This document shows, one piece after another, positions 11,451 to 24,600 of a stretch of 64,000 nucleotides of DNA. Position 1 is the first letter of the stretch, and each line of letters begins with the position of its first letter. A model generated the notes under the pieces. That model was not told the origin of the DNA. It was given only the letters and a program-made list of their open reading frames with translations, and did not search any database. This stretch comes from Romanomermis culicivorax (lineage: Eukaryota; Nematoda; Enoplea; Mermithida; Mermithidae): assembly GCA_963922205.1 (NCBI GenBank), contig CAWUHX010000328.1:1-64000 (forward strand), given 5' to 3'. A program made the position numbers and the translations under genes.

Positions 11451-14400
11451 CATCTCTTGATCAACATTATACTGTTTTGTAAGTTTTCGACCATATTTGA
11501 CAACTTTATATTTTTTGGAAAATTTTCAACAACCTTACAACTTTTTCGCAACTTTTCATCAACTTTACATTCTATGGGCAGCTTTTCAACAATTTTTAAC
11601 AACTTTACATTTTTTGGAAATTTTTCGACAACTTTACAACTTTTTTGACAATTTTTCAACAACTTTACAACTTTTTTGACAATTTTTCAACAACTTTACA
11701 ACTTTTTTGACAATTTTTCAACAACTTTACAACTTTTTTGACAATTTTTCAACAACTTTACAACTTTTTTGCAACTTTTTATCAACTTTACATTTTATGG
11801 GCAGCTTTTCAACAATTTTTCGACAACTTTACAACTTTTTCGCAACTTTTCATCAACTTTACATTCTATGGGCAGCTTTTCAACAATTTTTAACAACTTT
11901 ACATTTTTTGGAAATTTTTCGACAACTTTACAACTTTTTTGACAATTTTTCAACAACTTTACAACTTTTTTGACAATTTTTCAACAACTTTACAACTTTT
12001 TTGACAATTTTTCAACAACTTTACAACTTTTTTGACAATTTTTCAACAACTTTACAACTTTTTTGCAACTTTTTATCAACTTTACATTTTATGGGCAGCT
12101 TTTCAACAATTTTTCGACAACTTTACAACTTTTTCGCAACTTTTCATCAACTTTACATTCTATGGGCAGCTTTTCAACAATTTTTAACAACTTTACATTT
12201 TTTGGAAATTTTTCGACAACTTTACAACTTTTTTGACAATTTTTCAACAACTTTACAACTTTTTTGACAATTTTTCAACAACTTTACAACTTTTTTGACA
12301 ATTTTTCAACAACTTTACAACTTTTTTGCAACTTTTTATCAACTTTACATTTTATGGGCAGCTTTTCAACAATTTTTCGACAACTTTACAACTTTTTCGC
12401 AACTTTTCATCAACTTTACATTCTATGGGCAGCTTTTCAACAATTTTTAACAACTTTACATTTTTTGGAAATTTTTCGACAACTTTACAACTTTTTTGAC
12501 AATTTTTCAACAACTTTACAACTTTTTTGACAATTTTTCAACAACTTTACAACTTTTTTGCAACTTTTTATCAACTTTACATTTTATAGGCAGCTTTTCA
12601 ACAATTTTTCGACAACTTTACAACTTTTTTGACAATTTTTCAACAACTTTACAACTTTTTTGACAATTTTTCAATTACTTTACAATTTTTTTGCAACTTT
12701 TTATCAACTTTACATTTTATGGGCAGCTTTTCAACAATTTTTCGACAGCTTTACAACTTTTTTGACAACTTTTCAACAACTTTACAACTTTTTTGACAAT
12801 TTTTCAATTACTTTACAATTTTTTTGCAACGTTTCATCAACTTTACATTTTATGGGCAGCTTTTCAACAATTTTTCGACAGCTTTACAACTTTTTTGACA
12901 ACTTTTCAACAACTTTACAACTTTTTTGACAATTTTTCAATTACTTTACAATTTTTTTGCAACGTTTCATCAACTTTACATTTTATGGGCAGCTTTTCAA
13001 CAATTTTTAACAACTTTACATTTTTTGGAAATTTTTCAACAACTTTACAACTTTTTTGACAATTTTCCAATTACTTTACAATTTTTTTGCAACTTTTTAT
13101 CAACTTTACATTTTATGGGCAGCTTTTCAACAATTTTTCGACAACTTTACAACTTTTTTGACAATTTTTCAACAACTTTACAATTTTTTTGACAATTTTT
13201 CAATTACTTTACAATTTTTTTGCAACTTTTTATCAACTTTACATTTTATGGGCAGCTTTTCAACAATTTTTCGACAACTTTACAACTTTTTTGACAATTT
13301 TTCAACAACTTTACAATTTTTTTGACAATTTTTCAATTACTTTACAATTTTTTTGCAACTTTTTATCAACTTTACATTTTATGGGCAGCTTTTCAACAAT
13401 TTTTCGACAACTTTACAACTTTTTTGACAATTTTTCAACAACTTTACAATTTTTTTGACAATTTTTCAATTACTTTACAATTTTTTTGCAACTTTTTATC
13501 AACTTTACATTTTATGGGCAGCTTTTCAACAATTTTTCGACAACTTTACAACTTTTTTGACAATTTTTTAACAACTTTACAACTTTTTTGACAATTTTTC
13601 AATTACTTCACAATTTTTTTGCAACTTTTTATCAACTTTACATTTTATGGGCAGCTTTTCAACAATTTTTCGACAGCTTTACAACTTTTTTGACAATTTT
13701 TCAACAACTTTACAACTTTTTTGACAATTTTTCAATTACTTTACAATTTTTTTGCAACGTTTCATCAACTTTACATTTTATGGGCAGCTTTTCAACAATT
13801 TTTAACAACTTTACATTTTTTGGAAATTTTTCGACAACTTTACTACTTTTTTGACAATTTTTCAACAACTTTACAACTTTTTTGACAACTTTTCGAAAAT
13901 TTTCCACAACTTTACAACTTTTTTGACAATTTTTCAACAACTTTACAACTTTTTTGACAACTTTTCGAAAATTTTCCACAACTTTACAACTTTTTTGACA
14001 ATTTTTCAACAACTTTACAACTTTTTTGACAATTTTTCAATTACTTTACAATTTTTTTGCAACTTTTTATCAACTTTACATTTTATGGGCAGCTTTTCAA
14101 CAATTTTTCGACAGCTTTACAACTTTTTTGACAATTTTTCAACAACTTTACAACTTTTTTGACAATTTTTCAATTACTTTACAATTTTTTTGCAACGTTT
14201 CATCTACTTTACATTTTATGGGCAGCTTTTCAACAATTTTTAACAACTTTACATTTTTTGGAAGTTTTTCAACAACTTTACAACTTTTTTGACAATTTTT
14301 CAATAACTTTACAACTTTTTTGCAACTTCTCATCAACATTACATTGTATGGGCAGCTTCTCAACAATTTTTCGACAACTTTACAACTTTTTTGACAATTT

Positions 14401-14935
14401 TTCAATTACTTTACAATTTTTTTTGCAACTTTTTATCAACTTTACATTTTATGGGCAGCTTTTCAACAATTTTTCGACAACTTTACAACTTTTTTGACAA
14501 TTTTTCAACAACTTTACAACTTTTTTGCAACTTTTTATCAACTTTACATTTTATGGTCAGCTTTTCAACAATTTTTGACAACTTTACATTTTTAATAATT
14601 TTTAAAACAACTTTACGAGTTTTTTGCAATTTTTCGACAACTTTACACTCTATAGACAGCTGTTCGATATTTTTTGACAACTTTACATTTTTCGGAATTT
14701 TTTCAACAACTTTACAAGTTTTTCGCAATTTTTCGACAACTTTACACTTTATAGACAGCTTTTTGACAATTTTGGACAACTTTACATTTCTTGGAAACTT
14801 TTCAACAACTTCACAACTTTTTTGCAATTTTTCGACAACTTTACACTTTTTTACTTTTTTTCAGCAATTTTGGGTTTTTTATATTTGTTTTAAATTTTTG
14901 GGGAACTTTTTTGGCAGGTTCAGAAGATTTTGACA
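11450..14935. repeat. Homogenised 133-bp / 263-294-bp tandem array
   Basis: Near-identical copies of CTTTACAACTTTTTTGACAATTTTTCAACAA, with TATGGGCAGCTTTTCAAC as a landmark in each large unit. From 11.7 to 12.5 kb the larger unit recurs at spacings of 294 and 263 bp. From 12.66 to 13.59 kb a 133-bp unit (once 130) repeats at least seven times. The high identity contrasts with the diverged field upstream, so this is the recently expanded part of the same family. Identical 88-89 residue open frames on the plus strand are repeat by-products. Confidence 0.93.
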
Positions 14936-15245
14936 ACTTTCTAGTAAATTCACAATTTTTTGACAACTTTTTAGTAACTTTACAACTTTTTTTGGCAGAT
15001 TTCAGCAATTGTAAAGCTTTTTATCAACTTTACAAATTTTTGTAGCTCTACGTTAATATTTTTAAAACTTTCCAACAAATTTTTGGCGACTTTACAATTT
15101 TTTAGCAGCTTTACAATTTTTTGCCAATTTTTCAATAACTTTACAACTTTTTACAATTTTTTGAAAATTCTAATGATTAGCCGAAAATCATCAAAAATAA
15201 CATAAAATTGTTTAGAATTTACATATCTATGTCATTTTTCCAAAA

Positions 15246-15375
15246 TGATTCGCAAGTGGATACCGGACCGTATACGTGCGGACCATTTCTACTGGTTACT
15301 GTAGCATGGATTTGGTTGTCAAATTGGTGGTGCTCTCTCATTTTAATTTTGGCCTATTTTTACCTCATACTTGGT
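15246..15375 (+). repeat. Dispersed GGACCAT..TTACTGTAGCA element, copy 1
   Basis: Begins GATTCGCAAGTGGATACCGGACC and continues with GCGGACCATTTCTACTGGTTACTGTAGCATGG, then GGTGCTCTCTCATTTT. Its core (GGACCAT, about 12 nt, then TTACTGTAGCA, and a downstream GCTCTCTCAT) is shared with copies at 34.1, 35.8, 42.1, 42.7 and 46.1 kb. Confidence 0.7.
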
Positions 15376-15707
15376 GTTTGAGCGCATTTTTCGTCTACTT
15401 TTTAGCAACTTTACAACTTTTTGTAAACTTTAAATTTTTTTGTCAGCAGTTTTTAAGCAAGTTTACACTTTTTTGACCAATTTCTTGGGAAATTTACAAG
15501 TGTTTCGTCACTTTTTGAAAAAATTTTTTCAAAAATTTTTAAATTTTTTCAAAAATTTTTAAATTTTTTCAGCAATTTTTCAAAATTTATAAACAACTTT
15601 ACAATTTTTGGAAAATTTCAGTAACTTTACAATCTCACGTAAGTGAGATTTAGAAGGCCTAAAATTGTCAAAAATTGACTAACATTTAGAAATCTGTGTC
15701 AATTTTT

Positions 15708-15790
15708 GGAGTGATTCGCAAGTGCATACCAGACCGTTCATCTGTGGACCATTTCTACCAGTTACTGTAGCATGGATTTTAAGTTGAGTA
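15708..15790 (+). repeat. Dispersed GGACCAT..TTACTGTAGCA element, copy 2
   Basis: GTGATTCGCAAGTGCATACC, then GTGGACCATTTCTACCAGTTACTGTAGCATGGATTT. It is clearly the same element as at 15246 but lacks the CTCTCTCA tail. Confidence 0.65.
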
Positions 15791-16037
15791 AATTACCAAT
15801 TTCTGGGCATTTAATGATGATTTTTGGCATTTTTTAGCCTTTTTTGACAACTTTTTTGAAAATTTTACAATTTTTTTTCGGTAATTTTTCGCAATTTCTA
15901 GACAACTTTGCAACTTTTGAAAAATTTTAGTGACTCTAAAATCTTACATAAATGCAATTTATTTGGTGGAAAATTGAAAAAAATTGTTGAAAAAACCCAA
16001 AATTGTCTTCCATATTTAAATCCCTGTCAATTTTTAG

Positions 16038-16145
16038 AGTGATTCGCAAGTGGATATCAGTCCGTCCATGGGTGGACCATTTCTAGCAGTTACTGTAGCC
16101 TCGAATTGGTGGCGCAACTACTTGTGCTCCTCACCTCATTTCTTA
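16038..16145 (+). repeat. Dispersed GGACCAT..TTACTGTAGCA element, copy 3
   Basis: GTGATTCGCAAGTGGATATCAG, then GGTGGACCATTTCTAGCAGTTACTGTAGCC, followed by GAATTGGTGGCGCAACTACTTGTGCTCCTCAC, a diverged form of the tail in copy 1. Confidence 0.65.
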
Positions 16146-16299
16146 TACTTATTCTCAACTATACTTTGTTAAATGAACGAGCTAATTTTAAATTGTAAAT
16201 TATCAATTTCTGAACATTTAATGACAATTTTCAGCATTTTTTGACAACTTTTGTTAAAATTTTACAATTTTTTCAGCTATTTTTCGCAATTTGAATTAA

Positions 16300-18775
16300 A
16301 AGAAATATAAGATACATAACACGTATAACATATATAGGGTATATAACATAGATAACATGCATAACATATTCAATGAATATAATGTATATAAAATATATAA
16401 CATACATAACATATATAACATATATAATATACATAACATATATAATATACATAACATATATAATATATGTATAATATACTTAACAAATATAACGTATATA
16501 ACATACAAAGATGTATAACATATGTAACACATATATGTATATAACATACATAACATATACCATATTTAACATACATAACATATATAGGGTATATAACATA
16601 CATAACATATATAACATAGATAACGTATATAACATATTTAACGAATATAATCTATATAACATATATAACATACATAACATATACAGGGTGTATAACATAC
16701 ATAAAATATATAGGGTATATAATATAGATAACATATATAACATATATAACATAGATAACATATATAACATATATACCATATATAACATATATGACATATA
16801 TAACATATATAACATAACATATATAACATATATAACATATATACCGTATATAACATATATAACATATATAGCATATACAACATAGATAACATATATAACA
16901 TAGATAACATATATAACATAGATAACATATATACCATATATAACATATATAACATATATAACATATATACGATATATAACATATATAACATACATAACAT
17001 ATATGGGGTATACAACATAGATAACATATATAATATATGTATAACATATATAACATATATAACATAGATAACGTATATAACATATTTAACGAATATAATC
17101 TATATAACATATATAACATACATAGCATATACAGGGTGTATAACATACATAAAACATATAGGGTATATAATATAGATAACAAATATAACATCAATAACAT
17201 ATATAACATATATAACATAGATAACATATATAACATAGATAACATATATACCATATATAACATATATAACATATATAACATATATGTTATATATAACATA
17301 TATAACATACATAACATATATGGCGTATACAACATAGATAACATATATAATATATATAACATATATAACATATATAACATATATAACATAGATAACGTAT
17401 ATAACATATTTAACGAATATAATCTATATAACATATATAACATACATAGCATATACAGGGTGTATAACATACATAAAACATATAGGGTATATAATATAGA
17501 TAACAAATATAACATCAATAACATATATAACATATATAACATAGATAACATATATAACATAGATAACATATATACCATATATAACATATATAACATATAT
17601 AACATATATACGATATATAACATATATAACATACATAACATATATGGCGTATACAACATAGATAACATATATAACATATATAACATATATAACATATATA
17701 ACATAACATATATAACATATATAACATATATACCGTATATAACATATATAACATATATAGCGTATACAACATAGATAACACATATAACATAGATAACATA
17801 TATAACATAGATAACATATATACCATATATAACATATATAACATATATAACATATATACGATATATAACATATATAACATACATAACATATATGGCGTAT
17901 ACAACATAGATAACATATATAACATATATAACATATATAACATATATAACATATATACCATATATAACATATATAACATATATAACATATATACCATATA
18001 TAGCATATATGACATATATAACATAACATATATAACATATATAACATACATAACATATATACCGTAAATAACATATATAACATATATAGCGTATACAACA
18101 TAGATAACATATATAACATATATAACATAGATAACATATATAACATAGATAACATAGATAACATAGATAACATATATAACATATATAACATATATAACAT
18201 ATATAACATATATAACATATATAACATATATAACATATATAACATATATAACATATATAACATATATAACATATATAGCGTATACAACATAGATAACATA
18301 TATAACATAGATAACATAGATAACATATATAACATATATAACATATATGACATATATAACTTATATAACATAACATATATAACATATATAACATATATAA
18401 CATAACATATATAACATATATAACATAACATATATAACATATATAACATATATACTGTATATAACATATATAACATATATAGCGTATACAACATAGATAA
18501 CATATATAACATAGATAACATATATAACATAGATATAATATATACCATATATAACATATATAACATATATAACATATATACGATATATAACATATATAGC
18601 ATACATAACATATATGGCGTATACAACATAGATAACATATATAACATATATAACATATATAACCTATATAACATATATACCATATATAACATATATAACA
18701 TATACAACATATATAACGTAGACAACATATATATTATACATAACATGTATAATATATATAAGACATATAAGGCAC
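16300..18775. repeat. 9-bp (ACATATATA)n microsatellite with higher-order duplication
   Basis: About 2.5 kb of ACATATATA units with recurring variants (ACATAGATA, ACATACATA, ACCATATATA, ACATAACATA). A landmark TTTAACGAATATAATCTATATAAC recurs at about 17084 and 17407, so blocks of about 320 bp were duplicated as units. The unit length is a multiple of three and lacks stops in some frames, which yields open frames up to 583 residues of only Y, I, M, C, L and V. These are not genes. Confidence 0.95.
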
Positions 18776-18867
18776 ATGGCACCCTACAGAGATGTTTGGA
18801 CGCCCCTGTTTTTTGTTTTGATATTATTTGTTATGCTTAGTCGGCAAGTTTACGCTAGCCTAATCTA

Positions 18868-18896
18868 TGATAAGGCGACACTATAAACTGTTATCA
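18868..18896 (+). promoter_or_regulatory. Putative promoter of paralog A: GATA site, TATA box, second GATA site
   Basis: TGATAAG at 18868-18874, TATAAA at 18882-18887 and TTATCA (inverse GATA) at 18891-18896, about 40-70 bp before the ATG at 18936. The block from about 18830 (TATGCTTAGTCGGCAAGTTTA) is recognisably similar to the upstream regions of paralogs B and C. Confidence 0.55.
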
Positions 18897-18935
18897 CATT
18901 TACTTTCGAAAGAAATATTTTATCAAACTGCTACT

Positions 18936-21329
18936 ATGTTTATCCATATATTCTTACCAACTTTTCTTTTCTTGTCGTTCATCAACAATGTACAATCCAT
19001 ATCTTGTTGCAATACGCCTTATCCGGACGTCAAAATTTGGATCTCAGTTTCGGCTGCCGGGGTCGTCAACTACACTTTTTACGATATAATGGGCCAAATG
19101 AGGAAAATGTGGGCTTACGAAGTCGACGATACGGCTACCATTTTGAAAGATCGTAAAATTTTCCAAGCCGATATAAGGTCGTTATTATGCCCCCCGGGTT
19201 ACGCAACCGAAAGCCCGTACCATCAAGAAATGACTAGGTCGTGGCCTCGATGCAATATGTTGTGTTTGCAAAATAAGGCAAGTTTCAAACCCGATAAATG
19301 GTATGTCGTATGTCGGCAAAATTCGTGTCAGTCGTGCAATTTGGATAAGATGAAAAATACGGTAATTTTTTTAGACTATTTTCATATGTTATAACATGGC
19401 GTATGTTATAACATGGAATTTGTAATAACGTGGTATATCTTTAACATGAGACATATACCAACATGGTACATGTTATATCATGATATATGCTTTGGATAGG
19501 TCACAAAATTGGATGTTCAATAATATGGGATATGTTATAATGTGTGATATGTTTTAAGATAGTATATGTTATAGCATGTAATATGTAATAAGATGGTATA
19601 TCTTATAACATGGGATATTTAATAATATAGCATATGTTATAAGATTGGATACGTAATAACATGGAACATGGTTAAGCAAGGTATATATTGGAATATATTA
19701 TATTGTTTGATATAGTAAAACATGATATACGTGTTATAACATAGGACATGTAATAACATGGTATATGTTGCACAATTATACAAGATGGTACACAATATAA
19801 CACCACATATGCCCTAACATGAGATAGGGAATATTATGATATATGTTACAACAGAGAATATGTTTCAACATTGGATATATTGTAACATGTGATATCTAAT
19901 AGCATGGGATATGTAGGTACACATTTTAACATGAGATGTGCTATGGTCTGGTATATGTTACAACATGGGATATGTAATTACATGGCATATGTTATAATAC
20001 ACAATAATATGGAATGTAACATTGGATACGTTATAAATGCAATGGGTAATAACATGAGATATGTTGTAATATGGCATAATGTCGAAGACCTAGTAACATG
20101 GCATATGTTATAACACAGAGTATGTTTCAGCATTAGATATGTTATAACATCGGATATGTAATAGCATGAGATATGTTTTGATATAGCATGATGTTGAAGA
20201 TTGTATAACATGGTATATGTCATTACATACTATATGTTTTAAGTCTGCATATGTTATAACATGTGATATATAATAACATAGGATGTATCATAATGTGGGA
20301 TATGCTATAATATAGCATATCTTATAAAATGCCATATGTAATAACATGAGAAATATTATGTGGTGGGCTATGCAATGTGATATAGGTCGTAACATGGGAT
20401 ATGTTAAAATATGGGACATGCTATAACCTGACATATGTTACGACATAGGATATGTTATAAGATAGGATATGCTTTAATATGGATTAGGTTTTAAGGTGGG
20501 CATGTTATAAGATGAGATATGTTGTGACGTTGGATATGTTATAAGATGTGATGTGCTACAATGTGGGGTATGTTATAAAATGGGTATGATATAAAATGGT
20601 ATATGTTGTGACAGGGGATATGTTATAATATAAGATATGCTTTAACATAGCATAGGTTATAACGTGGGATATGTTATAACATAGGATATGATATAACATG
20701 ATATATGTTATAACATGCAATATGTGAAAACAGGAGAAATAATATAAGTTGGAATATACATGTTGTAACATTGGATATGTTATAAGATGGGATATGCTAT
20801 GACATGGTATATGTTAAAGTATACAATATGCTCTAACATGGGATAGGTTATAATGTGGGATATGTTATAAGATAGGATATGCTATAACATGGGATAGGTT
20901 ATATCCCATGGACCTGGGATATGTTATAAGATGGGATATGCTATAACATATGATAGATTTTTTTTCTTGATAAGAAGAATTACGTAATTTTAGAAAAAAC
21001 GCAATCCCGATTTCGTCAAACTCGATTCAGCGTCCATCGTCAACGATACGTTCTTCGCTCGTCTGACCATCCTCGAAAGTGGTATGCGTTACAACGTCAC
21101 TTTAAAACCCGGCTACTCGCAACCGTCAGTTTTAAATACGACCATCAAATTGGATGAAAAAAATTTGCTCCTAGAATTGCCGCATGTCAATCGAACCATT
21201 GACGCCCGATCGCCGTTCGTATTAAACGTAAAGCCGTGGTTGAAAGGCGACACTTTGCCGTGTAAAGTTGAGCCGGATTTTCAACATTTCACTTTGTATC
21301 AAAGTCATTTACGTCGTAATCAAAATTAA
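18936..21329 (+). CDS. Secreted cysteine-rich protein, paralog A (unrecognised family)
   Basis: Exon 1 is 18936-19361 and exon 2 is 20994-21329, with a phase-0 intron (donor ACG|GTAATT, acceptor TTTTAG). The product is 253 residues. I chose the ATG at 18936 because it directly opens a signal peptide (residues about 1-21) and lies about 50 bp past the TATA box. The mature part starts with a vicinal CC. It continues through KIWISVS, NYTFYDIMGQM, WAYEVD, CPPGY, KPDKWYVVCR and CQSCNLDKMKN in exon 1. Exon 2 has FVKLDSASIVNDTF, GMRYNV and KPWLKGDTLPC. Nine cysteines are present, eight of them shared with all paralogs. I do not know the family. The conserved Cys pattern suggests a disulfide-stabilised extracellular domain, and exon 2 has a beta-sandwich-like look. 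GATA motifs upstream suggest gut expression (inference). Confidence 0.8.
19380..20960. repeat. ATGTTATAACAT palindromic repeat filling the paralog A intron
   Basis: About 1.6 kb of loosely periodic copies (about 20-35 bp apart) of GATATGTTATAACATGG, with half-palindromes TATGTTATA/TATAACATA. It occupies nearly all of intron 19362-20993. The same palindromic core forms the 146-bp satellite at 58.4-60.96 kb. No coding or RNA gene is seen. Confidence 0.85.
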
Positions 21330-21394
21330 ATTCCCTGATTGTAAATTCGATTGCGTAAAACTATTGCGTAATTTACACATATTTTAGCATTTGT

Positions 21395-21690
21395 TACAGT
21401 ATGACCAGTTTTTTATGATGTGCAAGTACATTTCATGTAGTGCATTTTCCCGGAAAATTCTAGAAACTTGCGTAATCTTCTCTTCACGTACATTCTACGA
21501 TGTTCTAGAATATTCCGTGGTGGTATATAAGCCGTGTTATTTTGCTATTTGGTACATTACTATTGTATGTTGTGTTATTTAGCCTAATTAAACTTAGCTA
21601 TAGTATTCCAGTTGGATATTTACCAATTATGCCGAGGCTAATCTATTTTCAACTTAGTCCAGTCATTATTCAAGACACAACACATTTTTT
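21395..21690 (+). promoter_or_regulatory. Heat-shock-element/TATA cassette, copy 1
   Basis: HSE 1 reads GAAaaTTCtaGAA at 21453-21465, preceded by a degenerate TCC unit. HSE 2 reads TTCtaGAAtaTTC at 21503-21515. TATATAAG follows at 21524-21531. This is the arrangement of an HSF-driven promoter: alternating GAA/TTC units at 5-bp steps just upstream of a TATA box. The cassette opens with TTACAGTATGA and continues after the TATA box with a leader-like stretch (TTCCAGTTGGATATTTACC ... CAAGACACAACAC) to about 21684, which then runs straight into the T-rich array. No gene with an ATG and defined stop lies downstream. Confidence 0.7.
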
Positions 21691-24600
21691 TCACATTATT
21701 TCACAATTTTTTGCGTTTTTTGTGTTTTTTTACATTTTTTTGCTTTTTTGTGTTTTTTTTACATTTTTTTGTTTTTTGTGTTTTTTTATATTTTTGTGTT
21801 TTATGTGTTTTTTTATATTTTTTGTTTTTTTCTTTTTTTGTGTTTTTTTACATTTTTTGTTTTTGTTTTTTTTTTACATTTTTTTGTTTTTTGGGTTATT
21901 TTTTATTTTTCTGTTTTTTGTGTTTTTTTACATTTTTTTGTTTTTTGTGTTTTTTTTACATTTTTCTATTTTTTGTGTTTTTTTACATTTTTTTGTTTTT
22001 TGTGTTTTTTTATATTTTTGTGTTTTATGTATTTTTTATATTTTTTGTTTTTTGTGTTTTTTTTTACATTTTTTTGTTTTTTGTGTTTTTTTACATTTTT
22101 TTGTGTTGTTTTACATTTTTTTGTTTTTTTGTGTTTTTTTACATTTTTTGTTTTTTGTATTTTTTTTTGACATTTTTTTTGGCTTATTTTTTATTTTTCT
22201 GTTTTTTGTGTTTTTTACATTTTTTTGTTTTTTGTGTTTTTTTTACATTTTTCTGTTTTTTGTGTTTTTTTACATTTTTTGTTTTTTGTATTTTTTTTAC
22301 ATTTTTTTTTGGCTTATTTTTTATTTTTCTGTTTTTTGTGTTTTTTACATTTTTTTGTTTTTTGTGTTTTTTTTACATTTTTCTGTTTTTTGTGTTTTTT
22401 TACTTTTTTTTGTTTTTTGTGTTTTTTTTTACATTTTTTTGTTTTTGGGTTATTTTTTATTTTTCTGTTTTTTGTGTTTTTTTACATTTTTTTGTTTTTT
22501 GTGTTTTTTTTACATTTTTCTGTTTTTTGTGTTTTTTTACTTTTTTTTGTTTTTTGTGTTTTTTTGGGTTATTTTTTACTTTTCTGTTTTTTGTGTTTTT
22601 TTACATTTTTTTGTTTTTTGTGTTTTTTTTTTTACATTTTTTTGTTTTTTGTGTTTTTTTACATTTTTTGTTTTTTGTGTTTTTTTACATTTTGTTGTTT
22701 TTTGTGTTTTTTTACATTTTTTTGTTTTTTGTGTTTTTTTCTACATTTTTTTGTTTTTTGTGTTTTGCATCTTCTCGGTATTTTATTTTTTTCTATTCTT
22801 TCCATTATTTTCTGTTTTTGCGGTTTTTGGGGTTCTTGGCATTTCTAAACTTTTTCTGCTTTTTTTTATTTCACACGTTTTTGCATTATTCTACGTTTTT
22901 TGCATTTTTTGCATTATTTTGTCTTTTTAGGTTTTTTTGCATTTTTTAAATTTTTCTGTATTTTTTGGATTCTACGTGTTATTTCATATTTTGCATTATT
23001 TTGTATTTTTTTTGCATTTTTTGCTTTTTGGTGTTTTTTGCATCTTTTTAGTTTTTCATGTTTTTTGGCATTTTTTGCATTATTTTTTTTTGGAGTATTT
23101 TGCATTTTTTGAATTTTTCTTTATCATTTGTATTTTACACGTTTTTGCTTTTGTTGCATTATTTTGTGATTTTTGCGATTTTTACATTTTTTCGTTTTTT
23201 GACATTTTTTGTGTTTTTTGCATCTTCTCAGTATTTTATGTTTTTTTGTATTATTTCCATTATTTTTTGTTTTTGCGTTTTTTTGGAGTTTTTCGCATTT
23301 TTGAACTTTTTCTGTATTTTTCATTATTTCACACGTTTTTGCATTATTTTGTGTTTTTTTTACATTTTTTTCTATTTTTTGCAACCTATTAGTGTTTTAA
23401 GTGTTTTGCGTTTTTTGCATTATTTTGTCTTTTTGGGTTTTTTGCATTTTTTAAATTTTTCTGTATTTTTTGGATTTTACGTGTTTTTTCATATTTTGCA
23501 TTATTTTGTGGGTTTTTTTATTTTTTTTGCATTTTTTTGTTATTTTTTGGAGTATTTTGCATTTTTGGAATTTTTCTTTATCATTTGTATTTTACACGTT
23601 TTTACTTTTGTTGCATTATTTTGTGATTTTTGCGTTTTTTACATTTTTTCGTTTTTTGACATTTTTTTGTGTTTTTTGCATCTTCTCAGTATTTTATGTT
23701 TTTTTTGTATTCTTTCCATTATTTTTTGTTTTTGCGTTTTTTTGGAGTTTTTCGCTTTTTTGAACTTTTTCTGTATTTTTCATTATTTCACACGTTTTTG
23801 CATTATTTTGTGTTTTTTTACATTTTTTTCTATTTTTTGCATCTTTTTAGTATTTTATGTATTTTGCGTTTTTTGCATTATTTTGTCTTTTTGGGTTTTT
23901 TTGCATTTTTTAAATTTATCTGTATTTTTTTGGATTTTACGTGTTTTTTCATATTTTGCATTATTTTGTGTTTTTTTGTTTTTTTGCATTTTTCGCTTTT
24001 TGGTGTTTTTTGCATCTTTTTATTTTTTCATGCTTTTTTCATTTTTTGCATTATTTTTTTTGGATTATTTTGCATTTTTGGAATTTTTCTTTATCATTTG
24101 CATTTTACACGTTTTTGCTTTTGTTGCATTATTTTGTGTTTTTACTGTTTTTTACATTGTTTTGTTTTTTGTATTTTTTTTACATTTTTCTATTTTTTGT
24201 GTTTTTTTACATTTTTTTTGTTTTTTGTGTTTTTTTTACATTTTTTTGTTTTTTGGGTTATTTTTTATTTTTCTGTTTTTTGTGTTTTTTTACATTTTTT
24301 TGTTTTTTGTGTTTTTTTTACATTTTTTTGTTTTTTTGTGTTTTTTATATTTTTTTGTTTTTTGTTTTTTTTTACATTTTTTTGTTTTTTGTGTTTTTTT
24401 TACATTTTTTTGTTTTTTGTGTTTTTTTGCATTTTTTTGTTTTTTGTGTTTTTTTACATTTTTTTGTTTTTTGTGTTTTTTTACATTTTTTTTGTTTTTT
24501 GTGTTTTTTACATTTTTTGTGTTTTTTGCATCTTCTCAGTATTTTATGTTTTTTTCTATTCTTTCCATTATTTTGTGTTTTTGCGTTTTTTGGGGTTCTT

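Larger units (their letters stand above)
14936..16290. repeat. AT-rich tract with diverged TTTACAACTTTTT repeats
   Basis: Sparse, older copies of the upstream family, interrupted by three copies of a dispersed element listed separately. No gene is recognised. Confidence 0.6.

Noticed and set aside
16652..18403. 583-codon minus-strand open frame (and a 452-codon partner) of Y/I/M/C/L residues
   Set aside because: It lies wholly in the 9-bp ACATATATA microsatellite; the unit is a multiple of three without stops, so several frames on both strands are open at once.
8330..18775. Regular short repeats considered as a CRISPR array
   Set aside because: There are no unique spacers between conserved repeats, the units are AT-rich satellites, and the organism is eukaryotic.
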